From: Ardenticatenaceae bacterium
GTDB taxonomy: Bacteria; Chloroflexota; Anaerolineae; Promineifilales; Promineifilaceae
Direction of reading: 5' to 3'
Length of the DNA stretch: 64,000 nucleotides
Assembly: GCA_020634435.1 (NCBI GenBank)
Contig: JACKBS010000015.1
Location: 124,001 to 188,000 of the forward strand
The position numbers and the translations under genes are program-made. Below, piece after piece: positions 34,048 through 42,451 of this stretch. The notes beneath the pieces were generated by a model, which searched no databases, was not told where the DNA came from, and worked only from the letters and a program-made list of their open reading frames with translations. Within the stretch, counting starts at the first letter, position 1. Every line of letters starts with the position of its first letter.

Positions 34048-35508
34048 TTATTGCGTCTTGTCTTGAGGGGGAACGGCCGTATCTTCTTCATCAACAGGCC
34101 GGTTTGGATCAGGAAACTCCACCAAAACCCGCGCCACGGCCCGCCCCTCAACGGCTAAAACTCGAATATGTATCTTGTCATTATAAATCACTTCATCCCC
34201 CACCACCGGAGGACGACCCAACTTTGAGATAACCAACCCACCAACTGTCTCCACATCCGGCAGATCGTCTTCGTTACCCCAAAAGCCATCGTCAAAATCA
34301 TCAACCAGGTACTCACCCTCGGCCTCAATCATGCCAGGGCCAAGCTCCACATACGGCTCTTTTTCCAGGTCAAACTCATCCCGCACTTCGCCCACGACCT
34401 CTTCAACCAAATCTTCCAGCGTCACAATCCCATCCATGCCACCAAATTCATCCAGCACGATGGCCATGTGCAGCTTTTGCCGCTTGAACGCTGCCAGCAG
34501 CGTCTGCACGGGCAAATCTTCAGGTACTGCGGGCGCAGAACGTAGGATCAGACGCAAATCGAAGCGACCCTCGCTGCGCAGTGTTTGTTTGACCAGATCT
34601 TTCAAATGTAAAATGCCCACGATGTGGTCACGGTCGCCATCATAAACGGGGAAGCGACTGTGGCGGCTTTCAGTAATGATGCGCAAAATCTCTTTCCGAG
34701 AAACGTCCACGGGAATCGCTTCAACTTTGGTGCGCGGCGTCATCACCTGAGACACGGTGCGGTCGCTAAAGTCGAAGATGTTCAGAATCATCTCCTGTTC
34801 TTCCACGTTTAGCAGGCCACCTTCCGTACTTTCCGTCACGATCAGCTCCAGCTCCTCAGCCGACAGCACACGCTCGTGCCCCTCAGCCAGCGGAATACGG
34901 AACAGTCTAAGCATAGATACCCCGATGCGATTCAAAATTTTCACCGGAACTGTCAAAATCCACCGGGCGACCTGCATCGGGCGGCTTAAGATCAGCACCA
35001 TGCGTGGCGCATCAGCCAGGGCCAGTGATTTGGGCACCATTTCCCCCACCACCACATGCAGATAGGTGAGCAACCCTAACGCAATCAGGTAGCCAATGCT
35101 CTCCACCAGCTCAAGTGATGGCTCAAACCAAAGCCGCTCCAGATAAGGCTCAATAAAATGGGCAATTTGCGGCTCGCCATACATGGCCAGACCTAAAGAA
35201 GCAATCGTAATGCCCAGCTGCGCCGTAGCGATGTATTGGTCTTGTTTGGGCCGAGATTCAATCGTGTCCAGCACCAGTTGTGCCTGGCTCACACCTTCAT
35301 CTACCATCTGCTCCAACTGCGTGGGACGCACACCAATGATAGAAAATTCGGCCATCACAAAGAGCCCGTTTACCAGCACCAGCAAAATGATAACGAGAAG
35401 TGCCACTAGCAAAGTGCTAACGGATGAACCAGACGCTTCTTGGGCAGCGGCCGTTGCCAGCACGCCTAACCCCGGTAAAGAAATAGCCAACAGGAGGTAT
35501 TTAGTCAT
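34048..35508 (-). CDS. CorC/CNNM-type membrane protein with CBS pair
   Basis: 486-residue member of the hemolysin C/CorC family. An N-terminal CNNM membrane domain (LVNGLFVMAEFSIIGVRPTQL, about 45-190) is followed by a CBS pair (VMTPRTKVEAIPVD... HSRFPVYDGDRDHIVGILHLKDLVK) and a C-terminal CorC_HlyC domain (DDLPDVETVGGLVISKLGRPPVVGDEV). Relatives are linked to magnesium or cobalt efflux. The start at 35508 follows GGAGGTGG; it overlaps the upstream paralogue's stop by 8 bases, so the two are translationally coupled. Confidence 0.92.
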   Translation of the reverse strand: MTKYLLLAISLPGLGVLATAAAQEASGSSVSTLLVALLVIILLVLVNGLFVMAEFSIIGVRPTQLEQMVDEGVSQAQLVLDTIESRPKQDQYIATAQLGITIASLGLAMYGEPQIAHFIEPYLERLWFEPSLELVESIGYLIALGLLTYLHVVVGEMVPKSLALADAPRMVLILSRPMQVARWILTVPVKILNRIGVSMLRLFRIPLAEGHERVLSAEELELIVTESTEGGLLNVEEQEMILNIFDFSDRTVSQVMTPRTKVEAIPVDVSRKEILRIITESRHSRFPVYDGDRDHIVGILHLKDLVKQTLRSEGRFDLRLILRSAPAVPEDLPVQTLLAAFKRQKLHMAIVLDEFGGMDGIVTLEDLVEEVVGEVRDEFDLEKEPYVELGPGMIEAEGEYLVDDFDDGFWGNEDDLPDVETVGGLVISKLGRPPVVGDEVIYNDKIHIRVLAVEGRAVARVLVEFPDPNRPVDEEDTAVPPQDKTQ

Positions 35509-36907
35509 GATCAGCCACCTCCCATTCAATAAACGGATCGTCTGTGTTTTCCGTGGGCGGCAATTTTAGCGACACCTCAGACACACCCGGATCAGACATC
35601 GCTTCGACGCGAATGGTGATGTCGCCAAACGCCACAGCATCCCCCACTTTCGGTGGACGGCCGAGTTCACTAAACACCAACCCGCCCAACGTATCGGCAT
35701 TCTCCTCTGGCAGCTCCAGTTCCAGGTATTCGTTCACATCGGCTACCAGCAAATCCGCGCGCAGGTAGATGCGCCCTTCTTTGTCCTTGGCGATGAGCGC
35801 CGACTCGTTATCGAACTCGTCCTGTAACTCGCCAAAAATCTCCTCAATCAAATCTTCAAAGGTAATCAGACCCACCGTGCCGCCATACTCGTCAAACACA
35901 ATTGCCAGGTACTTGCGGCGGCTGTTGAGCCGCTTCCACAAATCCGATACCGGAATTGTTTCGGGCACAAACACCACTTCACGCAAAATAGAAGCGACGT
36001 CCTCGCTCTGCTGGTTGTACAGGCGAAACAAATCTTTGATGTGCACAAAACCCGTGATGTCGTCGATGGACTCTTTGTAGATGGGAATGCGCGAAAAGCC
36101 AGCATCCAGGGCAATTTGCATGAGGTCAGCCACTTTACTGTCTAGAGGCGCGGCGATGAGCTTGGTGCGGTGCAGCATTACCTGCTTGGCAGTAAGGTCG
36201 CGCAGCCGGAATGTGTTACGCAACAAACGCCGCTCCTCGTCGCTGAGCAGGTCTTGTTCGTGGCTTTCTGTTACCAGCAGCTCAATTTCTTCTGGAGAGT
36301 GTGCGTGGCCGCTTTTCTCTTTTAACGGCCGTCCCAACAAACGCAAAATCAAGTTACCACTGCCGTTAAACAAGGCGATCAACCCTGTGTAGGTGATAAT
36401 CAACTGCGTAATGCGCATGGGCACGGTAACCGCCAGGGCCACCGTCTCCGGGTATTGAATGGCCACCGACTTGGGGAACAACTCACCCATGATGACCTGC
36501 AAAATCGTAATCGCCGCCAAAACCAGGGTGATGGCAATTGACGTGGCCGCTGGCTCGGCCCAACCCGCCGTTGATTCAATACCTAGCGATGAAAGGGTTG
36601 GTTCCAGCAAGACAAGCAGCCTGGCCAAAGGTGATACCAGCATCTGGGCAATGACACTCTGCCCATAGGCACCCACCACCAGCGAGGAGATGGTAATGCC
36701 AATCTGGCAGGTGGCCACGTAGCGGTCCAGCTTGTGGCTGTCCTGCAAAATGGGCAGCAGCAGCTGCGCCATGCGGTTCCCTTGCCCGGCCATCTGGCTA
36801 ATGCGGGTACGCCGGGAAGATACCGTGGCAAATTCGGCCGCCACGTAAAGCGCGTTAAAAAAAATCATAAGGGCTACAACAGCCACAACCGTAAGAATCG
36901 TTAACAT
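35501..36907 (-). CDS. CorC/CNNM-type membrane protein with CBS pair (paralogue)
   Basis: 468 residues in the same layout as the adjacent downstream gene: CNNM domain (FFNALYVAAEFATVSSRRTRI), CBS pair (VMLHRTKLIAAPLD... FSRIPIYKESIDDITGFVHIKDLF) and CorC_HlyC domain (NADTLGGLVFSELGRPPKVGDAV). Side-by-side pairs of this family may form heteromers; that is inference. No clear ribosome site was found at 36907 beyond a weak purine stretch. Confidence 0.92.
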   Translation of the reverse strand: MLTILTVVAVVALMIFFNALYVAAEFATVSSRRTRISQMAGQGNRMAQLLLPILQDSHKLDRYVATCQIGITISSLVVGAYGQSVIAQMLVSPLARLLVLLEPTLSSLGIESTAGWAEPAATSIAITLVLAAITILQVIMGELFPKSVAIQYPETVALAVTVPMRITQLIITYTGLIALFNGSGNLILRLLGRPLKEKSGHAHSPEEIELLVTESHEQDLLSDEERRLLRNTFRLRDLTAKQVMLHRTKLIAAPLDSKVADLMQIALDAGFSRIPIYKESIDDITGFVHIKDLFRLYNQQSEDVASILREVVFVPETIPVSDLWKRLNSRRKYLAIVFDEYGGTVGLITFEDLIEEIFGELQDEFDNESALIAKDKEGRIYLRADLLVADVNEYLELELPEENADTLGGLVFSELGRPPKVGDAVAFGDITIRVEAMSDPGVSEVSLKLPPTENTDDPFIEWEVADHD

Positions 36908-37252
36908 CAGCTATCTTTTTGGACCTACCAAATATCCAATACACAAAATGCCCACCTCTGGGGTAGGCTTCCAACAGATGAATTGCTCAGACACACCGGG
37001 GAAAGATGGGTGAGAAGGGTCAGGCGGCTCAGGAGTAGAGTCGGTCAACGCATCCCCCTCTCAAAAACAGAGGCTGCAACCGTGCAAGCTTAACCAGGGC
37101 AATAAATTCCCCGGGAAGTTCAAGCACTCGACTAATATGACAGGGCATAGAGTTGTCTACACTAAATGTTGGTTGCATCAAAAGTTACTCAAAATTAGGC
37201 TAGTAAAAATTATAGAACAGGGGATAACAATGGTCAAACCAGGAGCGAATGT
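36908..37252. other. Gene-free gap of about 345 bases
   Basis: No open frame of quality, tRNA or recognised riboswitch. It should hold the promoter of the minus-strand CNNM pair. A small hairpin CCTCTC-AAAAAC-AGAGG lies near 37055-37075. Lower GC toward 37150-37230. The CNNM context would invite a metal riboswitch search, but I see no family consensus. Confidence 0.5.
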
Positions 37253-37480
37253 TTATCGCCGGAAAATACGAATCACAATGTTCAGCAAAATAGTGCCCAG
37301 CACACTTACCAAAATCATGGTAGCCAGAGGGAAGTAGATACGGTAATTTTCCCCCTCGATTTCAAAGTCGCCAGGCAGATTGCCTAGCCAGGGGAAATAT
37401 TTGGCGGCAACAAGCACCAGAATGCCCGCCAAAGCAATGGTCGCACCGATGATTAGCAGCAAACGGCCGAATTCCACCAT
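37253..37480 (-). CDS. DUF2905 family small membrane protein
   Basis: 75 residues, two membrane helices (LLLIIGATIALAGILVLVA and LATMILVSVLGTILLNIVI) flanking the family motif KYFPWLGNLPGDFEIEGENYRIYFPL. Function unknown. In many bacteria it neighbours ruvB or queA, and here it follows ruvB by 6 bases. Confidence 0.92.
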   Translation of the reverse strand: MVEFGRLLLIIGATIALAGILVLVAAKYFPWLGNLPGDFEIEGENYRIYFPLATMILVSVLGTILLNIVIRIFRR

Positions 37481-37486
37481 CCTACC

Positions 37487-38569
37487 CTACTCCTCCACCG
37501 CGTCACTGTCAGGCGAGTTAAACAGGCTGGGCTGATTGGGTTTACCCGCCAGCACGTGCTGCGGCAGCGGCAAGTCCAGGTGGCGATAAGCGTGGGGAGT
37601 GGCCACGCGACCTCGCGCGGTTCGTTCTAAAAAGCCTAGCTGGAGCAAATATGGTTCCACCACATCCATAATCGTGTCCGACTCTTCACTGATGGATGCG
37701 CCAATCGTGTCCAGTCCCACCGGCCCACCGCTAAACTTCTCGATGATGGCCCGCAGCACACGCCGATCCAAATCGTCCAAACCTAATCGATCGATTTCCA
37801 GGAGATTGAGGGCAGCAACGGCCGTTTCTCCTGTAATCTCCCCTTCAGCCCGCACCTCGGCAAAGTCGCGCACCCGGCGCAGCAGGCGCAGCGCCACACG
37901 CGGCGTCCCACGTGACCGACGAGCAATCTCCGCCGCGCCAGTCGGTTCGATGGGCACCTGCAAAATACTCGCCCCCCGGGTCACAATCGACTCAATGGCC
38001 GCCTGCTCATAAAAATCCATGCGGTACAGGGCACCAAACCGGGCGCGCAGCGGCGCTGTCAGCAATGCCAACCGGGTCGTTGCCCCGATGACGGTGAACT
38101 TAGGCAGCTTCAGGCGCACATTTTTGGCCCCTGGTCCCTTGCCCACCACAATGTCCAGCACAAAATCTTCCATTGCTGGGTACAAAATTTCTTCCACCGC
38201 GCGGCCTAACCGATGCACTTCGTCGATGAACAAAATGTCCCCAGCGCGCATGTTGGTGAGAATGGCGGCCAGATCGCCTGCCCGCTCGATGGCTGGCCCG
38301 GCAGTGATGCGAATGTTCACGTTCATTTCGTTGGCCACCACATGCGCCAGCGTCGTCTTGCCCAGACCGGGCGGGCCATGAAACAGCACGTGGTCCAGCG
38401 GTTCCTGCCGTCCCTTAGCCGCTTCAATCAAGATAGAGAGATTGGCCTTGAGGCGTTCCTGGCCGGTAAATTCGGCCAGTTGCTGCGGCCGCATTAGACC
38501 ATCTAAACGGCCGTCTTCCCGCTTTTTGCCCGGTGAAATATGTCGATTGCTCGATGCCTTGTCATTCAT
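37487..38569 (-). CDS. ruvB: Holliday junction branch migration helicase RuvB
   Basis: AAA+ motor that drives branch migration of Holliday junctions with RuvA. 360 residues. Walker A GPPGLGKTTLAHV, Walker B ILFIDEVHRLGRAVEE, sensor 1 IGATTRLALLTAPLRARFG, arginine finger region SRGTPRVALRLLRRVRDFA and the winged-helix end LLQLGFLERTARGRVATPHAYRHL are all present. Encoded upstream of the DUF2905 gene; ruvA and ruvC are not in this window. Confidence 0.97.
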   Translation of the reverse strand: MNDKASSNRHISPGKKREDGRLDGLMRPQQLAEFTGQERLKANLSILIEAAKGRQEPLDHVLFHGPPGLGKTTLAHVVANEMNVNIRITAGPAIERAGDLAAILTNMRAGDILFIDEVHRLGRAVEEILYPAMEDFVLDIVVGKGPGAKNVRLKLPKFTVIGATTRLALLTAPLRARFGALYRMDFYEQAAIESIVTRGASILQVPIEPTGAAEIARRSRGTPRVALRLLRRVRDFAEVRAEGEITGETAVAALNLLEIDRLGLDDLDRRVLRAIIEKFSGGPVGLDTIGASISEESDTIMDVVEPYLLQLGFLERTARGRVATPHAYRHLDLPLPQHVLAGKPNQPSLFNSPDSDAVEE

Positions 38570-38729
38570 AATTTTTCTGTTGCCAACAAGCTATATGCGT
38601 GGGATTATACGATAACTGAGGATGAAATGAAATTGTTGGTGGCGGGCCGCAGTTACTGGCTTGTGGCTGGCAGCAGGCACAAACCGATAACCATCAGCCA
38701 CCAATCATTGCAAATTTAGGAGGAGAGGA

Positions 38730-39350
38730 ATGGTTTTTGAGTCAAAACATCCCCTGGTAAAACATAAGCTGTCGCTGATGCGCAGCGTGAACACCAAGCC
38801 CAAGAAGTTCCGTGAGCTGATTCGCGAAGTAGCCATGCTGCTTTGTTATGAAGCCACCGCCGATTTAGCCACCCACGAAATTGAAGTGCAGACGCCGATG
38901 GGAACGGCCGTTGGCCAGGACCTCAGTGAAAAAATTGGCCTGATTCCGATTTTGCGCGCTGGCCTGGGTATGGTGGATGGCATCTGGGAAATGATGCCCA
39001 GCGCCGAGGTATGGCATATCGGCCTTTACCGTGACGAGGAAACACTGCAACCGGTTTCCTACTACAACAAACTGCCCACCTTCCCCACCGTGCAGGTGTG
39101 CCTGGTACTGGACCCCATGCTGGCAACTGGCGGCTCAGCCATCGCCACCATCGACATTTTGAAGAAATGGGGCGCCCAACGCATCAAATTTGTCGGCCTG
39201 TTGGCTGCGCCAGAAGGCATTGCTGCCCTGCAAAACGCTCACCCAGACGTGCCAATTCACATTGCCCAAATTGATTCTCATCTCAACAACATTGGCTTCA
39301 TTGTGCCTGGTCTGGGTGATGCGGGCGACCGGCAGTTTGGTACCGGATGA
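38730..39350 (+). CDS. upp: Uracil phosphoribosyltransferase
   Basis: Converts uracil and PRPP to UMP in pyrimidine salvage. 206 residues, standard length. LMRSVNTKPKKFRELIREVAMLLCYEA at the N-terminus, GLGMVDGIWEMMPSAEVWHIG in the middle and the PRPP loop VLDPMLATGGSAIATIDIL are diagnostic, with the uracil-binding GFIVPGLGDAGDRQFGT at the C-terminus. Strong ribosome site AGGAGGAGAGG. Divergent from ruvB. Confidence 0.97.
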   Translation: MVFESKHPLVKHKLSLMRSVNTKPKKFRELIREVAMLLCYEATADLATHEIEVQTPMGTAVGQDLSEKIGLIPILRAGLGMVDGIWEMMPSAEVWHIGLYRDEETLQPVSYYNKLPTFPTVQVCLVLDPMLATGGSAIATIDILKKWGAQRIKFVGLLAAPEGIAALQNAHPDVPIHIAQIDSHLNNIGFIVPGLGDAGDRQFGTG

Positions 39351-39397
39351 GGGGATGACAATGTGACAGGGTGAGGGGGTGACGGGATAAAAGCAAA

Positions 39398-39440
39398 CGG
39401 AGTTTGCTATAGCCTGGGGATTCATCCCCAGGTTCCTGAA
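39398..39440. repeat. Two small hairpins between upp and the next gene
   Basis: GCAAAC-GGA-GTTTGC followed by CCTGGGGATTCATCCCCAGG (perfect 8-bp arms CCTGGGGA/TCCCCAGG around TTCA). Preceded by GTGACAGGGTGAGGGGGTGA-type direct repeats at 39355-39385. Confidence 0.7.
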
Positions 39441-39451
39441 AGGATGAAGCA

Positions 39452-40561
39452 TTGATTTATTTGTTGGTTTTTGGGGTGGCGTTGGCAACGGCCGTACTTT
39501 TCACGCCACCGGTCCGTCAACTGGCTTTTCGCTGGGGAATTGTGGCCACGCCGGGAGGACGCCGCCAGCATACCGGCATGGTGCCCAAGCTGGGCGGGGT
39601 GCCTATCATTCTAGGCTACCTCGCAGGCATTGTCCTGATTTACGCCATGCTGCCGCCGGAAGGCGACAACACCCTGCGGCTGCGCGGGGTCATCCTGGGC
39701 AGTGTAATTATTTTTATAGGGGCACTGCTGGATGACAAGCTGGATTTAGCGCCTCGTTGGCAGTTTGCCTTCCAAATTTTGGCCGCAGTCATCGCCATCG
39801 GCCACACCGTTTTCATTGAGCGGTTTACCAATCCCCTGCCCACCACCGACTTCTGGCAAAGCGGTTTTGCCTCGCTTTTTTTCTACCTGGATGCCACCGA
39901 CCCGAACATTGTGGTGATACGGCCGTTTCTCGTCTACATCATCTCGCTGTTCTGGGTACTGGGCATGATCAACGCGGTCAACTTTTTGGACGGGCTGGAC
40001 GGGCTGGCGGCGGGTGTCAGCACCATCGCCGTGCTGATGTTTACTCTGCACAGCTACCGCCTGCTGGCCGACACGGGACAAACGGCCGTAACCCTCTTTC
40101 CCCTCGCGCTGGCCGGCGCATTGATCGGCTTTTTACGCTTTAACTTTGCCCCCGCCACCATCTTTCTGGGCACGACCGGAGCGTGGCTGCTGGGGTACAA
40201 CCTGGCGACGCTCTCGATCCTGGCCCCGGCCAAGCTCTCGACGGCGCTGCTGGTGATGGCCGTACCCATTTTGGATGTGGCCTGGCTGATCGTGGCCCGG
40301 CTGCGCCAGGGGCGGCATCCGTTTCAGGGGGACCGACGGCATTTGCATTTTCGGCTGCTGGATCGCGGCCTGCCGGTTCGGGGCATTGTGCTGGGCTACT
40401 ACGCAGTAGCAATTGCCTTTGGGCTGGTGGCTATTTTTGTGGCCAGTCGCTTGCTAAAAATCGGGTTGTGGCTGCTGCTGACAACGGCCGTTCTCATCCT
40501 GCTCACCTGGCTAACCACCCGTACCAATCGGCCCTTGCCCACCCCAGACGCGAATGATTAA
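39452..40561 (+). CDS. WecA/MraY-family glycosyl-1-phosphate transferase
   Basis: 369-residue polytopic enzyme transferring an N-acetylhexosamine-1-phosphate from UDP-sugar to undecaprenyl phosphate, the first step of envelope glycan or O-antigen-like synthesis. Motifs: GGRRQHTGMVPKLGGVPI, GALLDDKLDLAPRWQF, the DD pair, NAVNFLDGLDGLAAGVS and the cytoplasmic HFRLLDRGL His motif (RRHLHFRLLDRG). The TTG start at 39452 follows AAAGGATG. A WecA-type function is more likely than MraY since no murein genes are near. Confidence 0.9.
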   Translation: MIYLLVFGVALATAVLFTPPVRQLAFRWGIVATPGGRRQHTGMVPKLGGVPIILGYLAGIVLIYAMLPPEGDNTLRLRGVILGSVIIFIGALLDDKLDLAPRWQFAFQILAAVIAIGHTVFIERFTNPLPTTDFWQSGFASLFFYLDATDPNIVVIRPFLVYIISLFWVLGMINAVNFLDGLDGLAAGVSTIAVLMFTLHSYRLLADTGQTAVTLFPLALAGALIGFLRFNFAPATIFLGTTGAWLLGYNLATLSILAPAKLSTALLVMAVPILDVAWLIVARLRQGRHPFQGDRRHLHFRLLDRGLPVRGIVLGYYAVAIAFGLVAIFVASRLLKIGLWLLLTTAVLILLTWLTTRTNRPLPTPDAND

Positions 40562-40691
40562 ATTGTAATGAGATTTACATGACTACCGCGGGAACTGATA
40601 CAGTGTAACAGAAATTGTCAGGTAAACTTGTTATAGTTCCAGAGTACTGGTAATGGTAGTAGAAGTAAGAATGTAAAGGAAGTCGATTCAA

Positions 40692-40877
40692 ATGAAAGCA
40701 AATCACATGATGAATGCTGTTAACGGCAGTCGCCAAAATGGAATGAAAGTAACGCCCAACGCCGAAATGGTGTCGCGACAAATTGAAAATTTACGCGTTG
40801 TCGTGCGCCGGATGAAGGCTTCTGAGTCTTCCACGTTGGATTCCCTCATTAACCAGAAACTGAAAGACCGACGGTAA
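40692..40877 (+). CDS. Small basic protein (unrecognised)
   Basis: 61 residues: MKANHMMNAVNGSRQNGMKV, then a helical segment with VSRQIENLRVVVRRMKASES and TLDSLINQKLKDRR. No family recognised; a regulator or RNA-binding protein is possible. GGAAG lies 8-10 bases upstream of the ATG. It has its own promoter-like region and a strong terminator at 40922, so it is a separate small transcript. Its low GC and weak conservation cues leave some doubt. Confidence 0.65.
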   Translation: MKANHMMNAVNGSRQNGMKVTPNAEMVSRQIENLRVVVRRMKASESSTLDSLINQKLKDRR

Positions 40878-40921
40878 ACAAAGAATTGCGACAAGTGCAA
40901 CAAACTTGTCACTAAAAATTA

Positions 40922-40955
40922 ACAAAAAAAGCCAGGCGTTTGCCTGGCTTTTTTG
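40922..40955. terminator. Bidirectional rho-independent terminator
   Basis: AAAAAAGCCAGGC-GTT-TGCCTGGCTTTTTT: an 8-10 bp stem with A/T-runs on both sides, between the small-protein gene (+) and the esterase gene (-). A second hairpin GACAAGT...ACTTGTC lies just upstream (40892-40912). Confidence 0.93.
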
Positions 40956-40958
40956 ATC

Positions 40959-41924
40959 TTAGGGTATGCAGGCCGGATACTGTTCCCGATCAAAGGGCCA
41001 CGGTTCAGCGTACCAAGCCAAATACTCAGGCACATGGGCTTGCCAATACGCCTCTTCGTGACTGCCCTCATTAAGAACCCAGGTGTGCGGGATGGGCGGT
41101 ACGGCCGTTTCCATCTCCTCATGCAGTTGGCGAATATTGTAAATGACGTAATCGTTTGCGCCGATGTCCAGGTAAATGCGCAGGTCGCCCAAATTCTGGC
41201 TCAAACCCGTATACTGCGGATTAACAGCGGGCCAGGCATACGTATCGAGCAAGGCCGCACTGTGCCCGCCCACGCTGGCAAACTGTTCGGGAAAGCGAAA
41301 AGCAATCTCCAAAGCCCAATATCCCCCACGGGACAGGCCGCCGATGGCCCGCCCGGCTGGGTCCGCCCAGGCGCAATACGTTTGCTCTACATAGGAAATC
41401 AGATCATCTAAAATGACGCTTTCATATGAACCGGGGCCACCAGAGGTGTTGTTGGCAATCCAGCCCCCGTCTGGCATCACGATGAGGAATGGCGGCAAGC
41501 TGACGTCGATGATACCCGCTTCGGCCGCCTCGTCTACGCCAAGCGTATCCCAGATGGCATCCGTGTGGATGTTTCCGGGCAGCAGGTAGAGTGTGGGATA
41601 AGTACGGCCGTCTACCCCATAACACGGCGGCAGGTAGACACGGTAAGACATTGGTCCGGCCGTAAGGCTGGGGAAGGTACCGGTTTCGATGCGCCCCGGC
41701 GAAGCGCAGGGTGTGGCGGTGGGGGGGAGTGTAGCCGTGGCGGTTGGTTCAGGTGTGGGAACGGCCGTTGCCGGTTCAGCGGTGGCGGTCGATGGTGGAA
41801 CCTGTGCGAAGGCGAGGGTGGGAACGGCCGTTGGCAACTCAAGCTCAGATGAGCCTACGGCTTGGCAGCCAAACAAGCCAACAAACAATACACACAACCC
41901 GATTGTCAGCTTGAGCAACCTCAT
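40959..41924 (-). CDS. Lipoprotein esterase (alpha/beta hydrolase, esterase D/Fes type)
   Basis: 321 residues. Signal peptide with lipobox LFGC, a Pro/Thr-rich linker (30-75), then an esterase D-type fold: MSYRVYLPPCYG, YPTLYLLPGNIHTDAIW, nucleophile Ser in GGLSRGGYWAL, acidic residue likely in DIGANDYV and His in EGSHEEAYW. Such proteins hydrolyse acyl esters, feruloyl groups or siderophores at the outer face. The natural substrate cannot be named. Located at the end of a minus-strand pair with the 41931 gene. Confidence 0.88.
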   Translation of the reverse strand: MRLLKLTIGLCVLFVGLFGCQAVGSSELELPTAVPTLAFAQVPPSTATAEPATAVPTPEPTATATLPPTATPCASPGRIETGTFPSLTAGPMSYRVYLPPCYGVDGRTYPTLYLLPGNIHTDAIWDTLGVDEAAEAGIIDVSLPPFLIVMPDGGWIANNTSGGPGSYESVILDDLISYVEQTYCAWADPAGRAIGGLSRGGYWALEIAFRFPEQFASVGGHSAALLDTYAWPAVNPQYTGLSQNLGDLRIYLDIGANDYVIYNIRQLHEEMETAVPPIPHTWVLNEGSHEEAYWQAHVPEYLAWYAEPWPFDREQYPACIP

Positions 41925-41930
41925 TTTTGC

Positions 41931-42365
41931 CTACCAGGGATATTCGCGGGGGGGATCAGACAGGAGTTTTTTGAGCGCACCGCGCCACAGTGAGGCATCG
42001 CGCGTCATTGTTTTGATCTGGATGTCTGTAAAGTGCGGGTAAAGCTCAGCCAGCAGTTCGGGAACCAAATCCCAGGCGTCGTTGCGAATAACATCTTCCA
42101 GATTAGCGGCAATTTCGGCCGTCCACTTCCAGTCGCGGATAAAGCGTTCGGCCTTCATCCAGTAATCGCGCTTCTCCCACGCCTTGGCCGACTGCTCCAC
42201 CCCGTCGGTAATTTCCCAGAGCAGCAAAGTCATAGAGGCAGACATGTCGCGGGCCTCGGCATCCATCTTCGGCTTTTGCATGAGTTGGCGCAGCATTTCG
42301 GCAATGCTGCGCATGTTGCGGTTCCGAATTTTGGTGGGGGTATCAATCTGTACAATTCGACTCAT
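41931..42365 (-). CDS. Hypothetical helical protein
   Basis: 144 residues, mostly alpha-helical (MRSIAEMLRQLMQKPKMDAEARDM; AWEKRDYWMKAERFIRDWKWTAEIAANLEDVI). No family recognised. A 6-base gap to the esterase downstream suggests co-transcription. Composition and codon use match neighbours. Confidence 0.72.
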   Translation of the reverse strand: MSRIVQIDTPTKIRNRNMRSIAEMLRQLMQKPKMDAEARDMSASMTLLLWEITDGVEQSAKAWEKRDYWMKAERFIRDWKWTAEIAANLEDVIRNDAWDLVPELLAELYPHFTDIQIKTMTRDASLWRGALKKLLSDPPREYPW

Positions 42366-42451
42366 AATCTTTCCTAATCACTCACAACAAATCAACCCAG
42401 CGTGCAGTTTATGATGCTTAACACATTCTGCGGCCGATCGACGCGTTTGTT

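Noticed and set aside
36908..37252. Metal-sensing riboswitch upstream of the CNNM pair
   Set aside because: Context is suggestive, but I could not see the conserved loops of yybP-ykoY or M-box elements. A covariance-model search would decide.
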